Below, piece after piece: positions 35,195-45,422 of a stretch of DNA of 64,000 nt. A program made the position numbers and the translations under genes. Position 1 is the stretch's first letter, and every line of letters starts with the position of its first letter. Origin of the DNA: Neptunicoccus sediminis. Its GTDB lineage: Bacteria; Pseudomonadota; Alphaproteobacteria; Rhodobacterales; Rhodobacteraceae. Below the pieces are notes generated by a model. The model had not been told where the DNA came from, ran no database searches, and worked only from the letters and a program-made list of their open reading frames with translations. The stretch is taken from positions 23,097 to 87,096 of the forward strand of contig NZ_MDVX01000018.1 in assembly GCF_001719615.1 (NCBI RefSeq), written 5' to 3'.

Positions 35195-36091
35195 ATGATC
35201 GAAGTTCTCATTCTCTCCATGCTGGGTTTGGCGGGTTCCGCGCTGGGCGGGGCCGTTGCCGATGATGATGTCGACAACAGCTTTGACGGGGAGGATCGTG
35301 ACGATCCATTGCCACGGGACACCAGCCTGTTGATGCCTGAGGGCGCGGGCGAACCGGTAGTTGTCGCGCAGGATACTGGCAATGTGGCACCCGCCGATAC
35401 GTTATCCGAAGATGCGCAATACGGTAGTGGCGCAGACGATCTGCTGACAGACTGGCACGGCGATGTTGAGCTTTACGGTGGCGGCGGTGATGACAAGCTG
35501 CAAGGCGGATTTGACGGTGATCGGCTCAGCGTGTTTTACGGTGGTGACGGCGACGACACGATCCGCGATGGCGACAATGCTGCGCTGATCTATGGCGGCG
35601 ATGGTGACGACAGGATCACCAGCGGCCACGGACAGTCGGAAATTGACGGCGGTGCGGGGGATGATGTTATCGACGCCGGCATTCAGACCGATACTGTTTA
35701 CGGCGGGGCGGGGAACGACAGGCTCGTCTCTGTTGGAAGCGGGGACAGCGACGATCCTGATCTGCTTTATGGCGGCGTAGGGGACGACGATCTTCACGCC
35801 TATGGCACGGCAAAGCTTTATGGCGGGGCGGGGGCTGACAGGTTCACCACATATGCAAACACTTGGGTGGAACACGCCCCTGTAATTGCGGATTTCAACC
35901 CCGCAGTGGATACCCTCTGTGTGGAAATCGACAGTCACGAAGGGATGCAGGAGCTGTCGGATTTTCAGGTGGAGGTTCAGGATTTTGCTGATGGAACAGG
36001 GGCTTCGGTCTTTGTAGACGGATATGAGGTGATGCGCGTTCCGGGCGGGCAGGGAATCCGGCTTGAGGATGTGGAGTTAAAGCTGGTTTAA
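35195..36091 (+). CDS. RTX-type calcium-binding repeat protein
   Basis: 298 acidic residues. After a hydrophobic N terminus (MIEVLILSMLGLAGSALGGAV, likely a membrane anchor or an uncleaved signal) come at least five glycine/aspartate nonapeptide units between residues 80 and 220: YGGGGDDKL, YGGDGDDTI, YGGDGDDRI, DGGAGDDVI, YGGAGNDRL. They form a calcium beta-roll. The C-terminal 80 residues (VIADFNPAVDTLCVEID) resemble the domain that follows repeats in type I-secreted proteins. No catalytic domain is seen, so it is structural, adhesive or regulatory. No type I secretion genes are adjacent. Confidence 0.85.
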   Translation: MIEVLILSMLGLAGSALGGAVADDDVDNSFDGEDRDDPLPRDTSLLMPEGAGEPVVVAQDTGNVAPADTLSEDAQYGSGADDLLTDWHGDVELYGGGGDDKLQGGFDGDRLSVFYGGDGDDTIRDGDNAALIYGGDGDDRITSGHGQSEIDGGAGDDVIDAGIQTDTVYGGAGNDRLVSVGSGDSDDPDLLYGGVGDDDLHAYGTAKLYGGAGADRFTTYANTWVEHAPVIADFNPAVDTLCVEIDSHEGMQELSDFQVEVQDFADGTGASVFVDGYEVMRVPGGQGIRLEDVELKLV

Positions 36092-36192
36092 CAATTGCAC
36101 GGATAGGGTGTGCCGATCCTGCAGGAAATGGATATTTGAACCAAAAAGAGCCGCTTGGTCGTAGTCTTAAGTCCCAGCGCAATTCGGGGTGG

Positions 36193-36882
36193 TTATTTCT
36201 GGTTGAACAAAATGTTGCGTTCGGCGTCTGTATGTGGACGGTTCGGTCGGTTGTCTTTGCCCAGATTGACACCCCGTTGTACGGCTGGCCGTTCCTTGAT
36301 ACGCGCACGCCAAGCGGCGACGCGGGGATAATCGTCAAGCGGCAGGCCCATAGCCTTGCCGATCAGCACCCAAGGCCAACACATCATATCGGCAATGGAA
36401 TAATCTTCGATGATATAATCCCGTCCGTTGAGGCGGCGTTCAAGCACACCGAGGCAACGCATATACTCACCAGCATAGCGTTTGGCCGCATATCCGTCCC
36501 GTTCGCTTTCCGGCGCATAATTGTGAAAATGGCTGTGCTGCCCGGCCATCGGTCCCTGATTGCCGGTTTGCCAGAACAGCCATTCCAGCGTCTCTTTACG
36601 CTGCAGCGGATCGGTTGAGATAAATTTGCCAGTTTTTTCCGCCAGATACCACAGGATTGCGCCGCTCTCAAACACGGGGATCGGCGCTCCGTTCGTGTCG
36701 TGATCCACGATAGCGGGCATGCGATTGTTCGGGCTGATCGCCAGAAACTCCGGTTCAAACTGCGCGCCTTTGCCAATTTCCAACAGGCGGGTGGTGTAGG
36801 GCAGTTCCATTTCCTCCAGGCAAATAGAAACCTTCCAACCGTTCGGCGTGGGCCAATAGTAAAAATCGAGCGGGTCTGACAC
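36193..36882 (-). CDS. Glutathione S-transferase (YfcG/Ure2-like)
   Basis: 229 residues. The N-terminal thioredoxin fold has YYWPTPNGWKVSICLEEM, with the catalytic T/N region near 12-14 and the cis-proline in NRMPAIVDHD, then FESGAILWYLAEKTGKF. The C-terminal helical domain has LEWLFWQTGNQGPMAGQHSH and the DYSIADMMCWPWV capping motif. The TPNGxK pattern is that of the nu/Ure2-like class, active as disulfide-bond reductases or peroxidases. The start is GTG at 36882, 4 nt after the stop of the TerB-like gene, so the two are cotranscribed. Confidence 0.9.
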   Translation of the reverse strand: MSDPLDFYYWPTPNGWKVSICLEEMELPYTTRLLEIGKGAQFEPEFLAISPNNRMPAIVDHDTNGAPIPVFESGAILWYLAEKTGKFISTDPLQRKETLEWLFWQTGNQGPMAGQHSHFHNYAPESERDGYAAKRYAGEYMRCLGVLERRLNGRDYIIEDYSIADMMCWPWVLIGKAMGLPLDDYPRVAAWRARIKERPAVQRGVNLGKDNRPNRPHTDAERNILFNQK

Positions 36883-36886
36883 CGGA

Positions 36887-37318
36887 TTATTCCGTCAAAT
36901 GTCTGGCGCGGGCGCCCCGTTCGATCGCGGCCCCGTGTAGCCGGTCGATGGTCAGCTCGTACCGTGTTTCCTCAAGAAATCGCAGCTCGCTTTCGCCCAA
37001 CCGTCCGTCCGAGGCCGCCACATCACAGCAGAGCGCATAGGCCGTCTCGTGGAACTTTTCGGGGATTGCTTCACGTACCATGCCAAACAGCGCGTCCAGA
37101 CCGTCTTCTTCTTCCAGCAGGTCAAACACTGTCTGGGCAATGCCGCGAATCCGGTCGGCATCATAGGCGCCAAAGATGGGCAGATGGTTAACGATACGTT
37201 CGATCGACAGCAATTCCGCGGTGCGGATCAGTTCATCGGATACTGAAGTGGCAATCATCATGGCCACAAGCCCGTCCTGAAGGTTCCAAAGGCTGTCTGT
37301 CGGGTCTGTGCGGGTCAT
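36887..37318 (-). CDS. TerB-like tellurite-resistance family protein
   Basis: 143 residues, all helical by composition. Conserved acidic TerB features are VAMMIATSVSDELIRTAELLSIERIVNHLP near residue 20 and CDVAASDGRLGESELRFLEE near 110, a duplicated helix-loop-helix with D/E metal-like positions. TerB-domain proteins occur in many contexts apart from tellurite resistance. No other ter gene is present. It is followed by the GST gene. Confidence 0.78.
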   Translation of the reverse strand: MTRTDPTDSLWNLQDGLVAMMIATSVSDELIRTAELLSIERIVNHLPIFGAYDADRIRGIAQTVFDLLEEEDGLDALFGMVREAIPEKFHETAYALCCDVAASDGRLGESELRFLEETRYELTIDRLHGAAIERGARARHLTE

Positions 37319-37419
37319 GCTTTCGCCCTTTAATGGTTAATCCGTCTGATAATATTGACGCAAGCGGGCAGGAGCAATAGGGAGTGGGCTTTGAACCCCT
37401 CTAAAACCGGATGATAAAA

Positions 37420-39066
37420 ATGTCTGACCTTCGCAATCTTGCACTGAGCTCTAAAGCATGGCCCTTCGAGGAAGCCCGCAAGATTTTGAAACGGTACGAA
37501 AAGGCGCCGCCCGAAAAGGGTTATGTGCTGTTTGAGACCGGTTATGGTCCATCCGGCCTGCCGCACATCGGTACCTTCGGGGAAGTGGCGCGGACCACCA
37601 TGGTGCGCCGCGCTTTTGAAGTGATGTCTGATATTCCAACCCGCCTGATCTGTTTTTCCGACGATCTGGACGGTATGCGCAAGGTGCCGGGCAACGTACC
37701 CAATCCTGACAGTTTGGTTGAACATCTCCAGCGTCCGCTGACCTCGGTGCCTGATCCTTTTGGCGAGTATGAAAGTTTTGGCGCCCATAACAACGCGATG
37801 CTGAACCGTTTTCTGGATACTTTTGGATTTGAGTATGAGTTCATCAGCTCTACCGAATTTTACCGTGACGGTAAATTCGACGAGATCCTGTTGCGTGCGG
37901 CGGAACGTTATGACGATGTGATGAAGGTGATGCTGAAATCCCTGCGGGAAGAGCGTCAGGAAACCTATTCTATTTTTCTTCCGATCCATCCTGAAACCGG
38001 ACGTGTGCTTTATGTGCCGATGAAACATGTGGACGGCAAAAATGGCACGATTACGTTTGACGACGAGGACGGGAACGAGATCACCCTGCCTGTCACCGGC
38101 GGTAACGTGAAGCTGCAATGGAAACCGGATTTCGGCGCACGCTGGGCGGCGCTCGATGTTGATTTTGAGATGTACGGCAAGGATCATTCCACCAATACGC
38201 CGATTTATGATCGCATTTGTGAAATTCTGGGCGGCCGCAAGCCGGAGCATTTTACCTATGAACTGTTCCTTGACGAAGAGGGACGGAAGATTTCCAAGAC
38301 CTCCGGGAATGGTGTTTCAATCGACGAATGGCTGACTTATGCCTCGTCGGAATCGCTGGCCTATTTCATGTACCTCAAGCCAAAGACAGCCAAGCGGATG
38401 CATTTCGACGTGATTCCCAAAGCGGTGGATGAATACCATCAGCAGTTGCGAGCCTATGAAACGCAGGATGCTGCGGCACGGCTGAACAATCCGGTGTTTC
38501 ACATCCACGGGGCAGATGTTCCGAAAAGCGATATGGTGGTGCCTTTTGCAATGCTGTTGAATCTGGCATCTGTGTCTAGCGCGGAAACCAAGGATGCACT
38601 TTGGGGCTTTATCAATAAATACGCGCCCGACGCGTCCCCCGAGACGAACCCGACCCTTGATGCGGCAGCCGGATTTGCGGTGCGTTATTACCATGATTTC
38701 GTGAAACCAAGCAAAAAGTTCCGCGCGCCGAGCGCACAGGAGCGGGCTGCGCTGGAGGATCTTGCGGCGGCGCTGCGGGACGCGGATGTTGCCAAAGCGA
38801 TGATCGACAAGAAGAACGCTGCGATGGGCAAAGACGAGGGATTGGTCGCGACGCTTGATTACAGCGATGCAGATGATTTGCAGTCGATCGTTTTCGCTGT
38901 TGGGAAAAACCACGGGTTTGAGCCGTTGCGTGACTGGTTCACGGCGATTTATGAAGTGCTGCTCGGGGCGTCGCAAGGGCCGCGTTTCGGCGGGTTTGTG
39001 GCACTTTACGGCGTGGATGAGACTGTTGCGCTGATCGAGGCCGGACTTGCCGGAGAGTTGGGGTAA
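37420..39066 (+). CDS. lysK: Lysyl-tRNA synthetase, class I
   Basis: 548 residues. Class I signatures are the HIGH-type [15 protein letters not shown] near residue 45 and the KMSKS-type [11 protein letters not shown] near residue 285. This is the archaeal-type LysRS used by alphaproteobacteria in place of the class II enzyme. It charges tRNA-Lys. Of the close starts at 37411 and 37420, the second ([18 protein letters not shown]) agrees with the usual N terminus. It is monocistronic as far as the sequence shows. Confidence 0.96.
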   Translation: MSDLRNLALSSKAWPFEEARKILKRYEKAPPEKGYVLFETGYGPSGLPHIGTFGEVARTTMVRRAFEVMSDIPTRLICFSDDLDGMRKVPGNVPNPDSLVEHLQRPLTSVPDPFGEYESFGAHNNAMLNRFLDTFGFEYEFISSTEFYRDGKFDEILLRAAERYDDVMKVMLKSLREERQETYSIFLPIHPETGRVLYVPMKHVDGKNGTITFDDEDGNEITLPVTGGNVKLQWKPDFGARWAALDVDFEMYGKDHSTNTPIYDRICEILGGRKPEHFTYELFLDEEGRKISKTSGNGVSIDEWLTYASSESLAYFMYLKPKTAKRMHFDVIPKAVDEYHQQLRAYETQDAAARLNNPVFHIHGADVPKSDMVVPFAMLLNLASVSSAETKDALWGFINKYAPDASPETNPTLDAAAGFAVRYYHDFVKPSKKFRAPSAQERAALEDLAAALRDADVAKAMIDKKNAAMGKDEGLVATLDYSDADDLQSIVFAVGKNHGFEPLRDWFTAIYEVLLGASQGPRFGGFVALYGVDETVALIEAGLAGELG

Positions 39067-39193
39067 GAGCAACATTGTCCGGAACGTGCAAGGTATTTGG
39101 GCGGTGGACTGCGGTTCATCGCCCTTTTTGCAGGGTTCGTGTAAGTGGCGACTTTTGAAAATTGGATATTTTTAGCCATAAGAAGCTGGTGTG

Positions 39194-39676
39194 CTAGATG
39201 AGATCGTCCGGCGATAGCTCATAGGCTTTGCCGAAACCGCCGTTAAGCGCGGCGGATGTGATTTCTAAGGTCACAAAGTTGAAATCTGCAAAATCAATGT
39301 AGAGTTTCGATTTCGGATGGCTTTGGAGATACAGACTGCGGATCGCGGCGTATTGTGCGGTGGATTTGTCCAAGAATGTTGCCTGAGCCTGAATGGAAAT
39401 GCGCGGATGTGTGAGCGGATCGCCCTTGCTGCCCGGTTCTCCTAGAAGGAGGCCGCAATTGGGATCGTTGCGCAGCGCCTTGGTGTGGGCCGAGAGATCG
39501 GAAATCAGTGACACGGGGACGCCATCCTTTGTGGTGCCCACCGCCACCCGCGTGACGCTGGGAGTCCGGGATTTCGGGTCTATCACCGCGAGCGCACCGA
39601 AATTTGCGTTCCGGATCAATGACTTTGCCAGAGTAATTGCCTCTGCGTCCGTGGGACGGATCGGGTCTTGGGGCAT
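39194..39676 (-). CDS. FMN-binding split-barrel (HugZ/PNPOx-like) protein
   Basis: 160 residues. The pattern ANFGALAVIDPKSRTPSVTRVAVG, then PVSLISDLSAHTKALRNDPNCGLLLGEPGSKGDPLTHPRISIQ, is that of the heme-utilisation HugZ and pyridoxamine-phosphate-oxidase split-barrel family. The C-terminal segment SKLYIDFADFNFVTLEI is the HugZ-type ending. Function may be heme degradation or flavin reduction; the full HugZ has an extra C-terminal domain that is missing here. Confidence 0.82.
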   Translation of the reverse strand: MPQDPIRPTDAEAITLAKSLIRNANFGALAVIDPKSRTPSVTRVAVGTTKDGVPVSLISDLSAHTKALRNDPNCGLLLGEPGSKGDPLTHPRISIQAQATFLDKSTAQYAAIRSLYLQSHPKSKLYIDFADFNFVTLEITSAALNGGFGKAYELSPDDLI

Positions 39677-39814
39677 GGTGCGGACCTCATGCTGGATTTT
39701 CGGGAATGGCTCTGACGGCTGTTGTAGTGATGCCGGTTTTCCAACAGGGGATCAAGAGCGGTTTGACCCAGTGCTGCGCCGGACTAGATTTAGAATATTA
39801 CAGGGAGGTTTAGA

Positions 39815-40225
39815 ATGCGTATTTTTACCTTTTTTGCGACACTGGCGGCGGTCGGAATTCTGTGGATGGCGCCGGTAAAGGCCCAGAACAGCGATATAGA
39901 AGCTGTGATCGGGGCGCAGATTGACTCATTTCTGAAGGATGATTTTGAAACGGCCTTCACCTTTGCGGCGCCAAATATAAAGCAGATGTTTCGCACAGCG
40001 GAGCGGTTTGGCGTGATGGTCCGGCAGGGGTATCCTATGGTCCATCGTCCTGCAGAAGTGATTTTCAATGAACTTCGGGAAGAAGACGGCGCCCTTCAAC
40101 AATATGTCTCTATTATGGACCGTCAGGGGCAGTATTATATTGCCCGCTATTCTATGGCGCAGGTGGACGGGCGGTGGCAGATTACGGGTGTCAGTATCGA
40201 AAAGTCTCCGGCGGTAGGAGCTTAA
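39815..40225 (+). CDS. DUF4864 exported protein
   Basis: 136 residues. The signal peptide is MRIFTFFATLAAVGILWMAPVKAQ. The mature NTF2-like domain has EAVIGAQIDSFLKDDFETAFTFAAPNIKQMF and YIARYSMAQVDGRWQITGVSI, matching DUF4864. Function is unknown; NTF2-like domains bind small ligands in a cone. The upstream GGGAGG is a good ribosome site. It stands alone between two unrelated genes. Confidence 0.82.
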   Translation: MRIFTFFATLAAVGILWMAPVKAQNSDIEAVIGAQIDSFLKDDFETAFTFAAPNIKQMFRTAERFGVMVRQGYPMVHRPAEVIFNELREEDGALQQYVSIMDRQGQYYIARYSMAQVDGRWQITGVSIEKSPAVGA

Positions 40226-40343
40226 AGCGCGGTTAATACCCCGTTAAGGCTGCGTTCGGCGCAGCGACAGTCTGTTCAGTTTTCTTTGATAACTCTCAAT
40301 CCGATTGCGGCCTGCTGATGTGCCGGATTTGAGAGGATTTTTT

Positions 40344-42638
40344 ATGAACAAAGCATTAACTGACGGTCTGCAACTGATGCCGCCTGCGTTCGAATTCGGG
40401 CTGGATGTCTGGTCACGCGAAGACGGCACACCAGGCTCAGACACCTACGACGGAGCGGCCAACGCTACGCTTATTGCGGCGGATGCGGATTTTGGCGGGT
40501 GTCTCGAACTGCTGAAAACCGACAATGTTCAAAGGCTGCGCTACACCGGCCAGACGCCGATGGAACCCGGATGTTACTGGCAGATTCGGGCGCGTATCAA
40601 AGCGGTGAGTGGTCCGCTGCCTTCTGTCCGCATCGCGGCCTGGGCTGGCAAAAGCGGCGGCGGGCATCTGTCCGGTGTGGTTGAAACCGGACCGTCCAAA
40701 GCTCTGCAAAACTACGGAGAGGTGGTTGAAGTCTCGGCCATCGTCGGTTCGGGTCATCGGGGCGGCGTTGATATGGTTTGGGGGCAGGAGGCCGTCTACG
40801 GGCATTTCGGCATTGACCTGACCGGTGTGAATGACGGCGTGGTGCGGATTGACGATCTGATCATTGAAGATGTGAGCAGCATCTACACTCGCTCCATGCT
40901 CGACGTGGTTGATGTCACGGATTTCGGGGCTGTCGGGGATGGCACCACAGACAATGTAGCCGCTTTTGAAGCGGCCGATGCGGTGGCGGACGGGCGGACG
41001 GTTCTGGTGCCCGAGGGCGCGTTCTATCTGGATAGCTCTATCACAATTGCGTCGGAAATACGCTTTCAAGGCACGGTTTTGATGCCAGATGATGCCCTTT
41101 TTCAACTTTTGCAGAATTTTGACTACCCCACGTATTTTACCGCTTTCGGGGATGAGGAGCTGGCCTTCAAAAAGGCTGTTCAGGCCCTGTTCAACTTTAC
41201 GGATCACGACTCGCTGGATTTGTGCGGGCGCTCTGTTGATATTAGTGCGCCAATTGATGTGCAGGCGGCAGTGGGGAATAAAAGTTCTTATTCAACGCGG
41301 CGGGTGATCCGGAACGGCCGGATTTCAGCGTCCTCCAGCGCGCAATGGGATGTCAGTACGGTAACGCGTGCCGCGACCTACGACGCGAGCGATCCTTATA
41401 CGCTGTCCGGCCTGTCCAATCCGGCGGGGGTCGAGGCGGGATCGCTGGTAACGGGCACCGGAGTCGGGCGCGAAATCTACGTACGGAGTGTGGATACAGC
41501 GACGGGCAAGATCACTCTGTCAAACCCCTTGTGGGACGCCCCGACCAGCCAGAGTTACACCTTCACGCGGTTCAGATACATGCTCGATTTTTCGGGATTT
41601 TCGAACCTGGCTCGCTTCACGCTGGAGAACATCGAATTTGCCTGCAATGGCCGGTCCAGCGGCATTCTGCTGGCTGACACGGGTTTGATTTTCCACGTGA
41701 AAGATTGCTTTTTTACCTCTCCGAAGGATCGCGGGCTGACCTCTGCGGGGCGCGGCTGTGCGGGAATGATGCTGGATCGCAATCAATGGTTGTCAAACGA
41801 ACAGCCTTTGGCAGTGTCGGCCCGTGAAACAGTCGGCTTTAACTGCAATAGCAACGATTTAAAGCTGCGGCATAACAGGGCGCTGCGGTTTTTGCACTGG
41901 GCGGTGATCGGCGGTTCCGGCGCGATTGTGTCGGGCAATCACTTCTTTCAGGATGATCCAACCGGCGGCAATATTCGCTCGGCGGGGATCGTCATCACCA
42001 ACAACCATCCGAAAATGACTATTGTCGGAAATTATGTGGATAACGCCTTTATCGACTGGACCAACGAGCATGACGCCACACCCAGTATCACCAGCGGATT
42101 TTCCTTTGGCGGGTTGACGATCACCGGCAACCATTTCACGGCTTCCGGCACAGCGGCGTGGTTTCGTTGGCTGTCGTTAAAACCCTATGGCACGGGGCAT
42201 TTCATTAACGGGCTTAACATTAGTGGCAATGTTTTCAAGGCTTTCAGCGGTCCGTCGCTGCAAAGGGTAGAGATGGTCGATGACGCTGTTGCCGGACTGG
42301 ACAGCAGTAAATTTCGCAATATTACGGTGGAGGGCAATACGTTTAACAATGTAGATGCCCCCTTCATGAACCCCGTCACGGTTGAGGTTAATCGTAATAC
42401 GGTGGACGATCAGTGGCGCACCAGTTTGAACCAGCATATGCCGTTCGACGGGCAGGCGCGTTTTGTGACGGCGCTGGTGCCGGACGGTCCGATCCGGAAT
42501 GGCTCCAACAGCAAAATCTACACCCAACCTTACGGAGAGGGGGGCGTTGGCACGGGCGGAAAAAGCTTTGACATAAATTGGTCGGAGCCTGTGAAAGGGA
42601 CTGTACGGGCGACCGTTCGGTGTGACGATACGATCTAA
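40344..42638 (+). CDS. Right-handed beta-helix protein (pectate-lyase-3 / GH28-like)
   Basis: 764 residues from MNKALTDGLQLMPPAFEFG, with GAGAGG upstream. The N-terminal ~190 residues are a beta-sandwich-like domain (CYWQIRARIKAVSGPLPSVRIAAW). The beta-helix begins with the pectate-lyase superfamily start DVTDFGAVGDGTTDNVAAFEAA and continues through repeated Asn-rich rungs such as LTITGNHF, LNISGNVF and ITVEGNTF. This resembles phage tail-spike enzymes and glycan lyases. No signal peptide is seen. Catalytic residues cannot be assigned. It is either a glycan-degrading or a glycan-binding protein, secreted by a non-Sec route, or a remnant of a phage spike. Confidence 0.75.
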   Translation: MNKALTDGLQLMPPAFEFGLDVWSREDGTPGSDTYDGAANATLIAADADFGGCLELLKTDNVQRLRYTGQTPMEPGCYWQIRARIKAVSGPLPSVRIAAWAGKSGGGHLSGVVETGPSKALQNYGEVVEVSAIVGSGHRGGVDMVWGQEAVYGHFGIDLTGVNDGVVRIDDLIIEDVSSIYTRSMLDVVDVTDFGAVGDGTTDNVAAFEAADAVADGRTVLVPEGAFYLDSSITIASEIRFQGTVLMPDDALFQLLQNFDYPTYFTAFGDEELAFKKAVQALFNFTDHDSLDLCGRSVDISAPIDVQAAVGNKSSYSTRRVIRNGRISASSSAQWDVSTVTRAATYDASDPYTLSGLSNPAGVEAGSLVTGTGVGREIYVRSVDTATGKITLSNPLWDAPTSQSYTFTRFRYMLDFSGFSNLARFTLENIEFACNGRSSGILLADTGLIFHVKDCFFTSPKDRGLTSAGRGCAGMMLDRNQWLSNEQPLAVSARETVGFNCNSNDLKLRHNRALRFLHWAVIGGSGAIVSGNHFFQDDPTGGNIRSAGIVITNNHPKMTIVGNYVDNAFIDWTNEHDATPSITSGFSFGGLTITGNHFTASGTAAWFRWLSLKPYGTGHFINGLNISGNVFKAFSGPSLQRVEMVDDAVAGLDSSKFRNITVEGNTFNNVDAPFMNPVTVEVNRNTVDDQWRTSLNQHMPFDGQARFVTALVPDGPIRNGSNSKIYTQPYGEGGVGTGGKSFDINWSEPVKGTVRATVRCDDTI

Positions 42639-42702
42639 AACCCCGCGCTGAAACAGGTAATACACGCGCCCGCCCCGATGATCGGGGCGGGCCGCAGTGC
42701 GA

Positions 42703-44886
42703 TCAGAACTTTCGCTTCTGACTCTTACCTTTGTAAACGCGCGTTCCGGCCTTGCCAGCAGTCGAGCGGCCCTTGGATCTTTGCGCGGCCTCGGATGCGG
42801 CCTCTACTGCGGACTGACGGGCGAGCGGATCATCCGCCACCGCCAGTTCCACCGCCTCAAGCCGTTTCACTTCGTCCCGCAAACGGGCTGCCTCTTCGAA
42901 TTCGAGGTTCTCCGCCGCTTTCAACATATCCTTGCGCAGCCCGTCGAGATGGGCCTGAAGATTTGCGCCGACCAAAGGTTTGTCGATTTTCGCCGTCACG
43001 CGCGACATATCGGTGTCGCCCTCATAGAGACCGGAGAGCACATCATCTACGTTTTTCTTGATCGTTTCCGGCGTGATCCCGTGTTTCACGTTGTAGGCAT
43101 GCTGCTTTTCGCGGCGCCGGTTAGTTTCATCAAGGGCGCGTTCCATAGAGCCGGTGATCCGGTCCGCATACATTATCACGCGGCCCTCAGCGTTACGCGC
43201 GGCCCGTCCGATCGTCTGCACGAGCGAGGTTTCGGAGCGCAAAAAACCTTCCTTGTCGGCATCCAGAATTGCCACCAAACGACACTCTGGAATGTCCAGA
43301 CCCTCCCGCAAGAGGTTGATCCCGATCAGCACATCAAACGTCCCGAGCCTCAAATCCCGAAGGATTTCAATACGTTCCAGCGTATCAATGTCCGAGTGCA
43401 TGTAGCGCACGCGGATACCCTGTTCGTGCATATATTCGGTCAGATCCTCGGCCATTCGTTTGGTCAGCGTCGTCACCAACACGCGTCCGCCTTCTTGCGC
43501 GACCTTGCGCACCTCATCCAGCAGGTCGTCCACTTGGGTCTCTACAGGGCGGATTTCCACCGGCGGATCGAGAAGTCCGGTCGGACGGATGATCTGTTCG
43601 GCAAAAACGCCGCCGGATTGCTCCAACTCCCACTTTTGCGGGGTGGCAGAGACAAACACCGATTGCGGGCGCATTGCATCCCATTCCTCAAATTTCAGCG
43701 GTCGGTTGTCCATACAGGACGGCAGACGGAAGCCGTGTTCGGCAAGGGTGAACTTGCGCCGGTAGTCGCCCTTGTACATGCCGCCGATCTGGGGGACCGA
43801 GACATGGGATTCATCAGCAAAAACAATGGCATTATCCGGAATATATTCGAACAATGTGGGTGGAGGCTCCCCCGGGGCGCGCCCGGTCAGATAGCGGGAA
43901 TAATTTTCAATGCCGTTGCACACGCCGGTCGCCTCAAGCATTTCAAGGTCGAAATTCGTGCGTTGCTCCAGCCGCTGCGCTTCGAGCAGTTTTCCTTCGC
44001 CTTCCAGTTGTTTGAGCCGTATTTTAAGCTCTTCCTTAATCTTTTTGATCGCCTGATTCATCGTTGGGCGCGGGGTCACATAATGGCTGTTTGCGTAAAC
44101 CCGTACCTTGTCCAGACTGGTGTGTTTCTCGCCGGTTAGCGTGTCAAATTCGACGATGCTTTCCAGTTCTTCCCCGAAGAACGACAACCGCCAGCCGCGA
44201 TCCTCAAGGTGGGCCGGCCATATCTCCAAACTGTCGCCACGCACGCGGAACGACCCACGTGTGAACGCATTATCATTGCGTTTGTATTGTTGCGCGACAA
44301 GATCCGCCATGACCCCGCGCTGGTCATAATCCTGTCCCGTGATCAGGTCGAGCGTCATGGCCGTGTAGGTTTCGACGGAACCGATACCATAGATGCAGGA
44401 CACCGACGCCACGATGATCACATCATCCCGTTCCATCAGGGCGCGGGTGGCAGAGTGGCGCATCCGGTCGATCTGTTCGTTTATCTGGCTCTCTTTCTCA
44501 ATATAGGTGTCGGACCGCGCGACGTAGGCTTCTGGTTGATAATAATCGTAGAAGCTGACGAAATATTCCACTGCATTATCGGGAAAAAACGATTTAAATT
44601 CGCCGTATAATTGCGCCGCGAGAGTTTTGTTCGGGGCCAGAATAATCGCAGGTCGTTGAGTTTCCTCAATAACTTTGGCCATCGTAAAGGTCTTGCCCGT
44701 GCCGGTCGCCCCGAGCAGGACCTGATTTTGTTCACCGTCTTGTACACCGGCAACCAGTTCGCGAATGGCGGTTGGCTGGTCTCCGGCAGGGCTGAATTCC
44801 GTATGCATAACAATTTTACGCCCGCCCTCCAGCTTTCCGCGATGCTGGGGAACCGGCGTGGTCAGGGGCATTTGCATATCACTCAT
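42703..44886 (-). CDS. uvrB: Excinuclease ABC subunit B
   Basis: 727 residues. Walker A is [14 protein letters not shown] near residue 57; the DNA-gripping beta-hairpin is [20 protein letters not shown] near 105; the helicase motifs are [20 protein letters not shown] and [19 protein letters not shown]; the C-terminal UVR domain is [20 protein letters not shown]. It verifies damage and recruits UvrC in nucleotide excision repair. The start ATG 44886 has AAAGGAG upstream. A LexA box of the alphaproteobacterial GTTC-N7-GTTC form was not found ahead of it. Confidence 0.98.
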   Translation of the reverse strand: MSDMQMPLTTPVPQHRGKLEGGRKIVMHTEFSPAGDQPTAIRELVAGVQDGEQNQVLLGATGTGKTFTMAKVIEETQRPAIILAPNKTLAAQLYGEFKSFFPDNAVEYFVSFYDYYQPEAYVARSDTYIEKESQINEQIDRMRHSATRALMERDDVIIVASVSCIYGIGSVETYTAMTLDLITGQDYDQRGVMADLVAQQYKRNDNAFTRGSFRVRGDSLEIWPAHLEDRGWRLSFFGEELESIVEFDTLTGEKHTSLDKVRVYANSHYVTPRPTMNQAIKKIKEELKIRLKQLEGEGKLLEAQRLEQRTNFDLEMLEATGVCNGIENYSRYLTGRAPGEPPPTLFEYIPDNAIVFADESHVSVPQIGGMYKGDYRRKFTLAEHGFRLPSCMDNRPLKFEEWDAMRPQSVFVSATPQKWELEQSGGVFAEQIIRPTGLLDPPVEIRPVETQVDDLLDEVRKVAQEGGRVLVTTLTKRMAEDLTEYMHEQGIRVRYMHSDIDTLERIEILRDLRLGTFDVLIGINLLREGLDIPECRLVAILDADKEGFLRSETSLVQTIGRAARNAEGRVIMYADRITGSMERALDETNRRREKQHAYNVKHGITPETIKKNVDDVLSGLYEGDTDMSRVTAKIDKPLVGANLQAHLDGLRKDMLKAAENLEFEEAARLRDEVKRLEAVELAVADDPLARQSAVEAASEAAQRSKGRSTAGKAGTRVYKGKSQKRKF

Positions 44887-45422
44887 GGAGACTCCTTTGA
44901 CGCCATTAAATGATCGTCTTTTGTTCCCGTTCAAGGTTTGAATAAGGGATTTCCGGCACTTTCACCATTCCTCCGGCAAATTGACGGGCATTTAATGACA
45001 ATATTTGTCAGTATTAGGCGCCGGTTTTCGGCCATGGTTAATCATTTGTTTACTTCTCGCTGGAATATTGGCGGAGGTCGGACCCATCCCGACCAAGATG
45101 ACAGGTATCTTCAAACCGGGCAGTAACGAGTATGGCGCCTTGCGCAATTAAGAGTTGTGAGTGCGCATAAAATGCAACCCATTGGGGTATTTGTGATTGA
45201 AAAAAGGCAATTTTATGCCTGAATGGCCTTGCGATCAGCAAGACCGGCTATCGATCGGGTGCATATCAACCACCCACCCCTCGCTCCCTGCGTCCGGTCG
45301 ATAGCCTCCCTCCAATTTTTGCAGCTTTAATTTTGTGATGCCAACGCGCAATTTCCGAACTTGTATACGATTTGGTAATCAATTGCCCCTAGCCTGAAGT
45401 GGAACAATCGCCGGGGCGATGC
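44887..45422. other. Gene-free stretch between uvrB and a histidine kinase
   Basis: No supported gene in 536 bp. It holds the two divergent promoters and the long stem-loop at 45246-45306. The region near 45100-45240 has short frames without start sites or family likeness. Confidence 0.5.
45246..45306 (+). promoter_or_regulatory. Long stem-loop with C-rich loop
   Basis: GGCTATCGATCGG (45246-45258) pairs with CCGGTCGATAGCC (45294-45306), 13 bp with one G-T pair. The loop of about 35 nt is pyrimidine-rich (ACCACCCACCCCTCGCTCCC), and CTCCCTCC followed by TTTTT comes directly after the stem. It lies about 117 nt before the histidine kinase start. It could be part of a long 5' leader or of a small RNA with anti-ribosome-site loops. 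Confidence 0.5.

Noticed and set aside
35430..35860. Tandem DNA repeat or CRISPR-like array
   Set aside because: The periodic GGCGGNGAYGAC pattern is the coding signature of RTX nonapeptides; there are no spacers.
42697..44139. 480-codon plus-strand frame opposite uvrB
   Set aside because: Shadow of uvrB, whose motifs are all on the minus strand.
44887..44960. LexA box for uvrB (GTTC-N7-GTTC)
   Set aside because: GTTCCCGTTC occurs near 44932, but the spacing between the two GTTC is 2, not 7.
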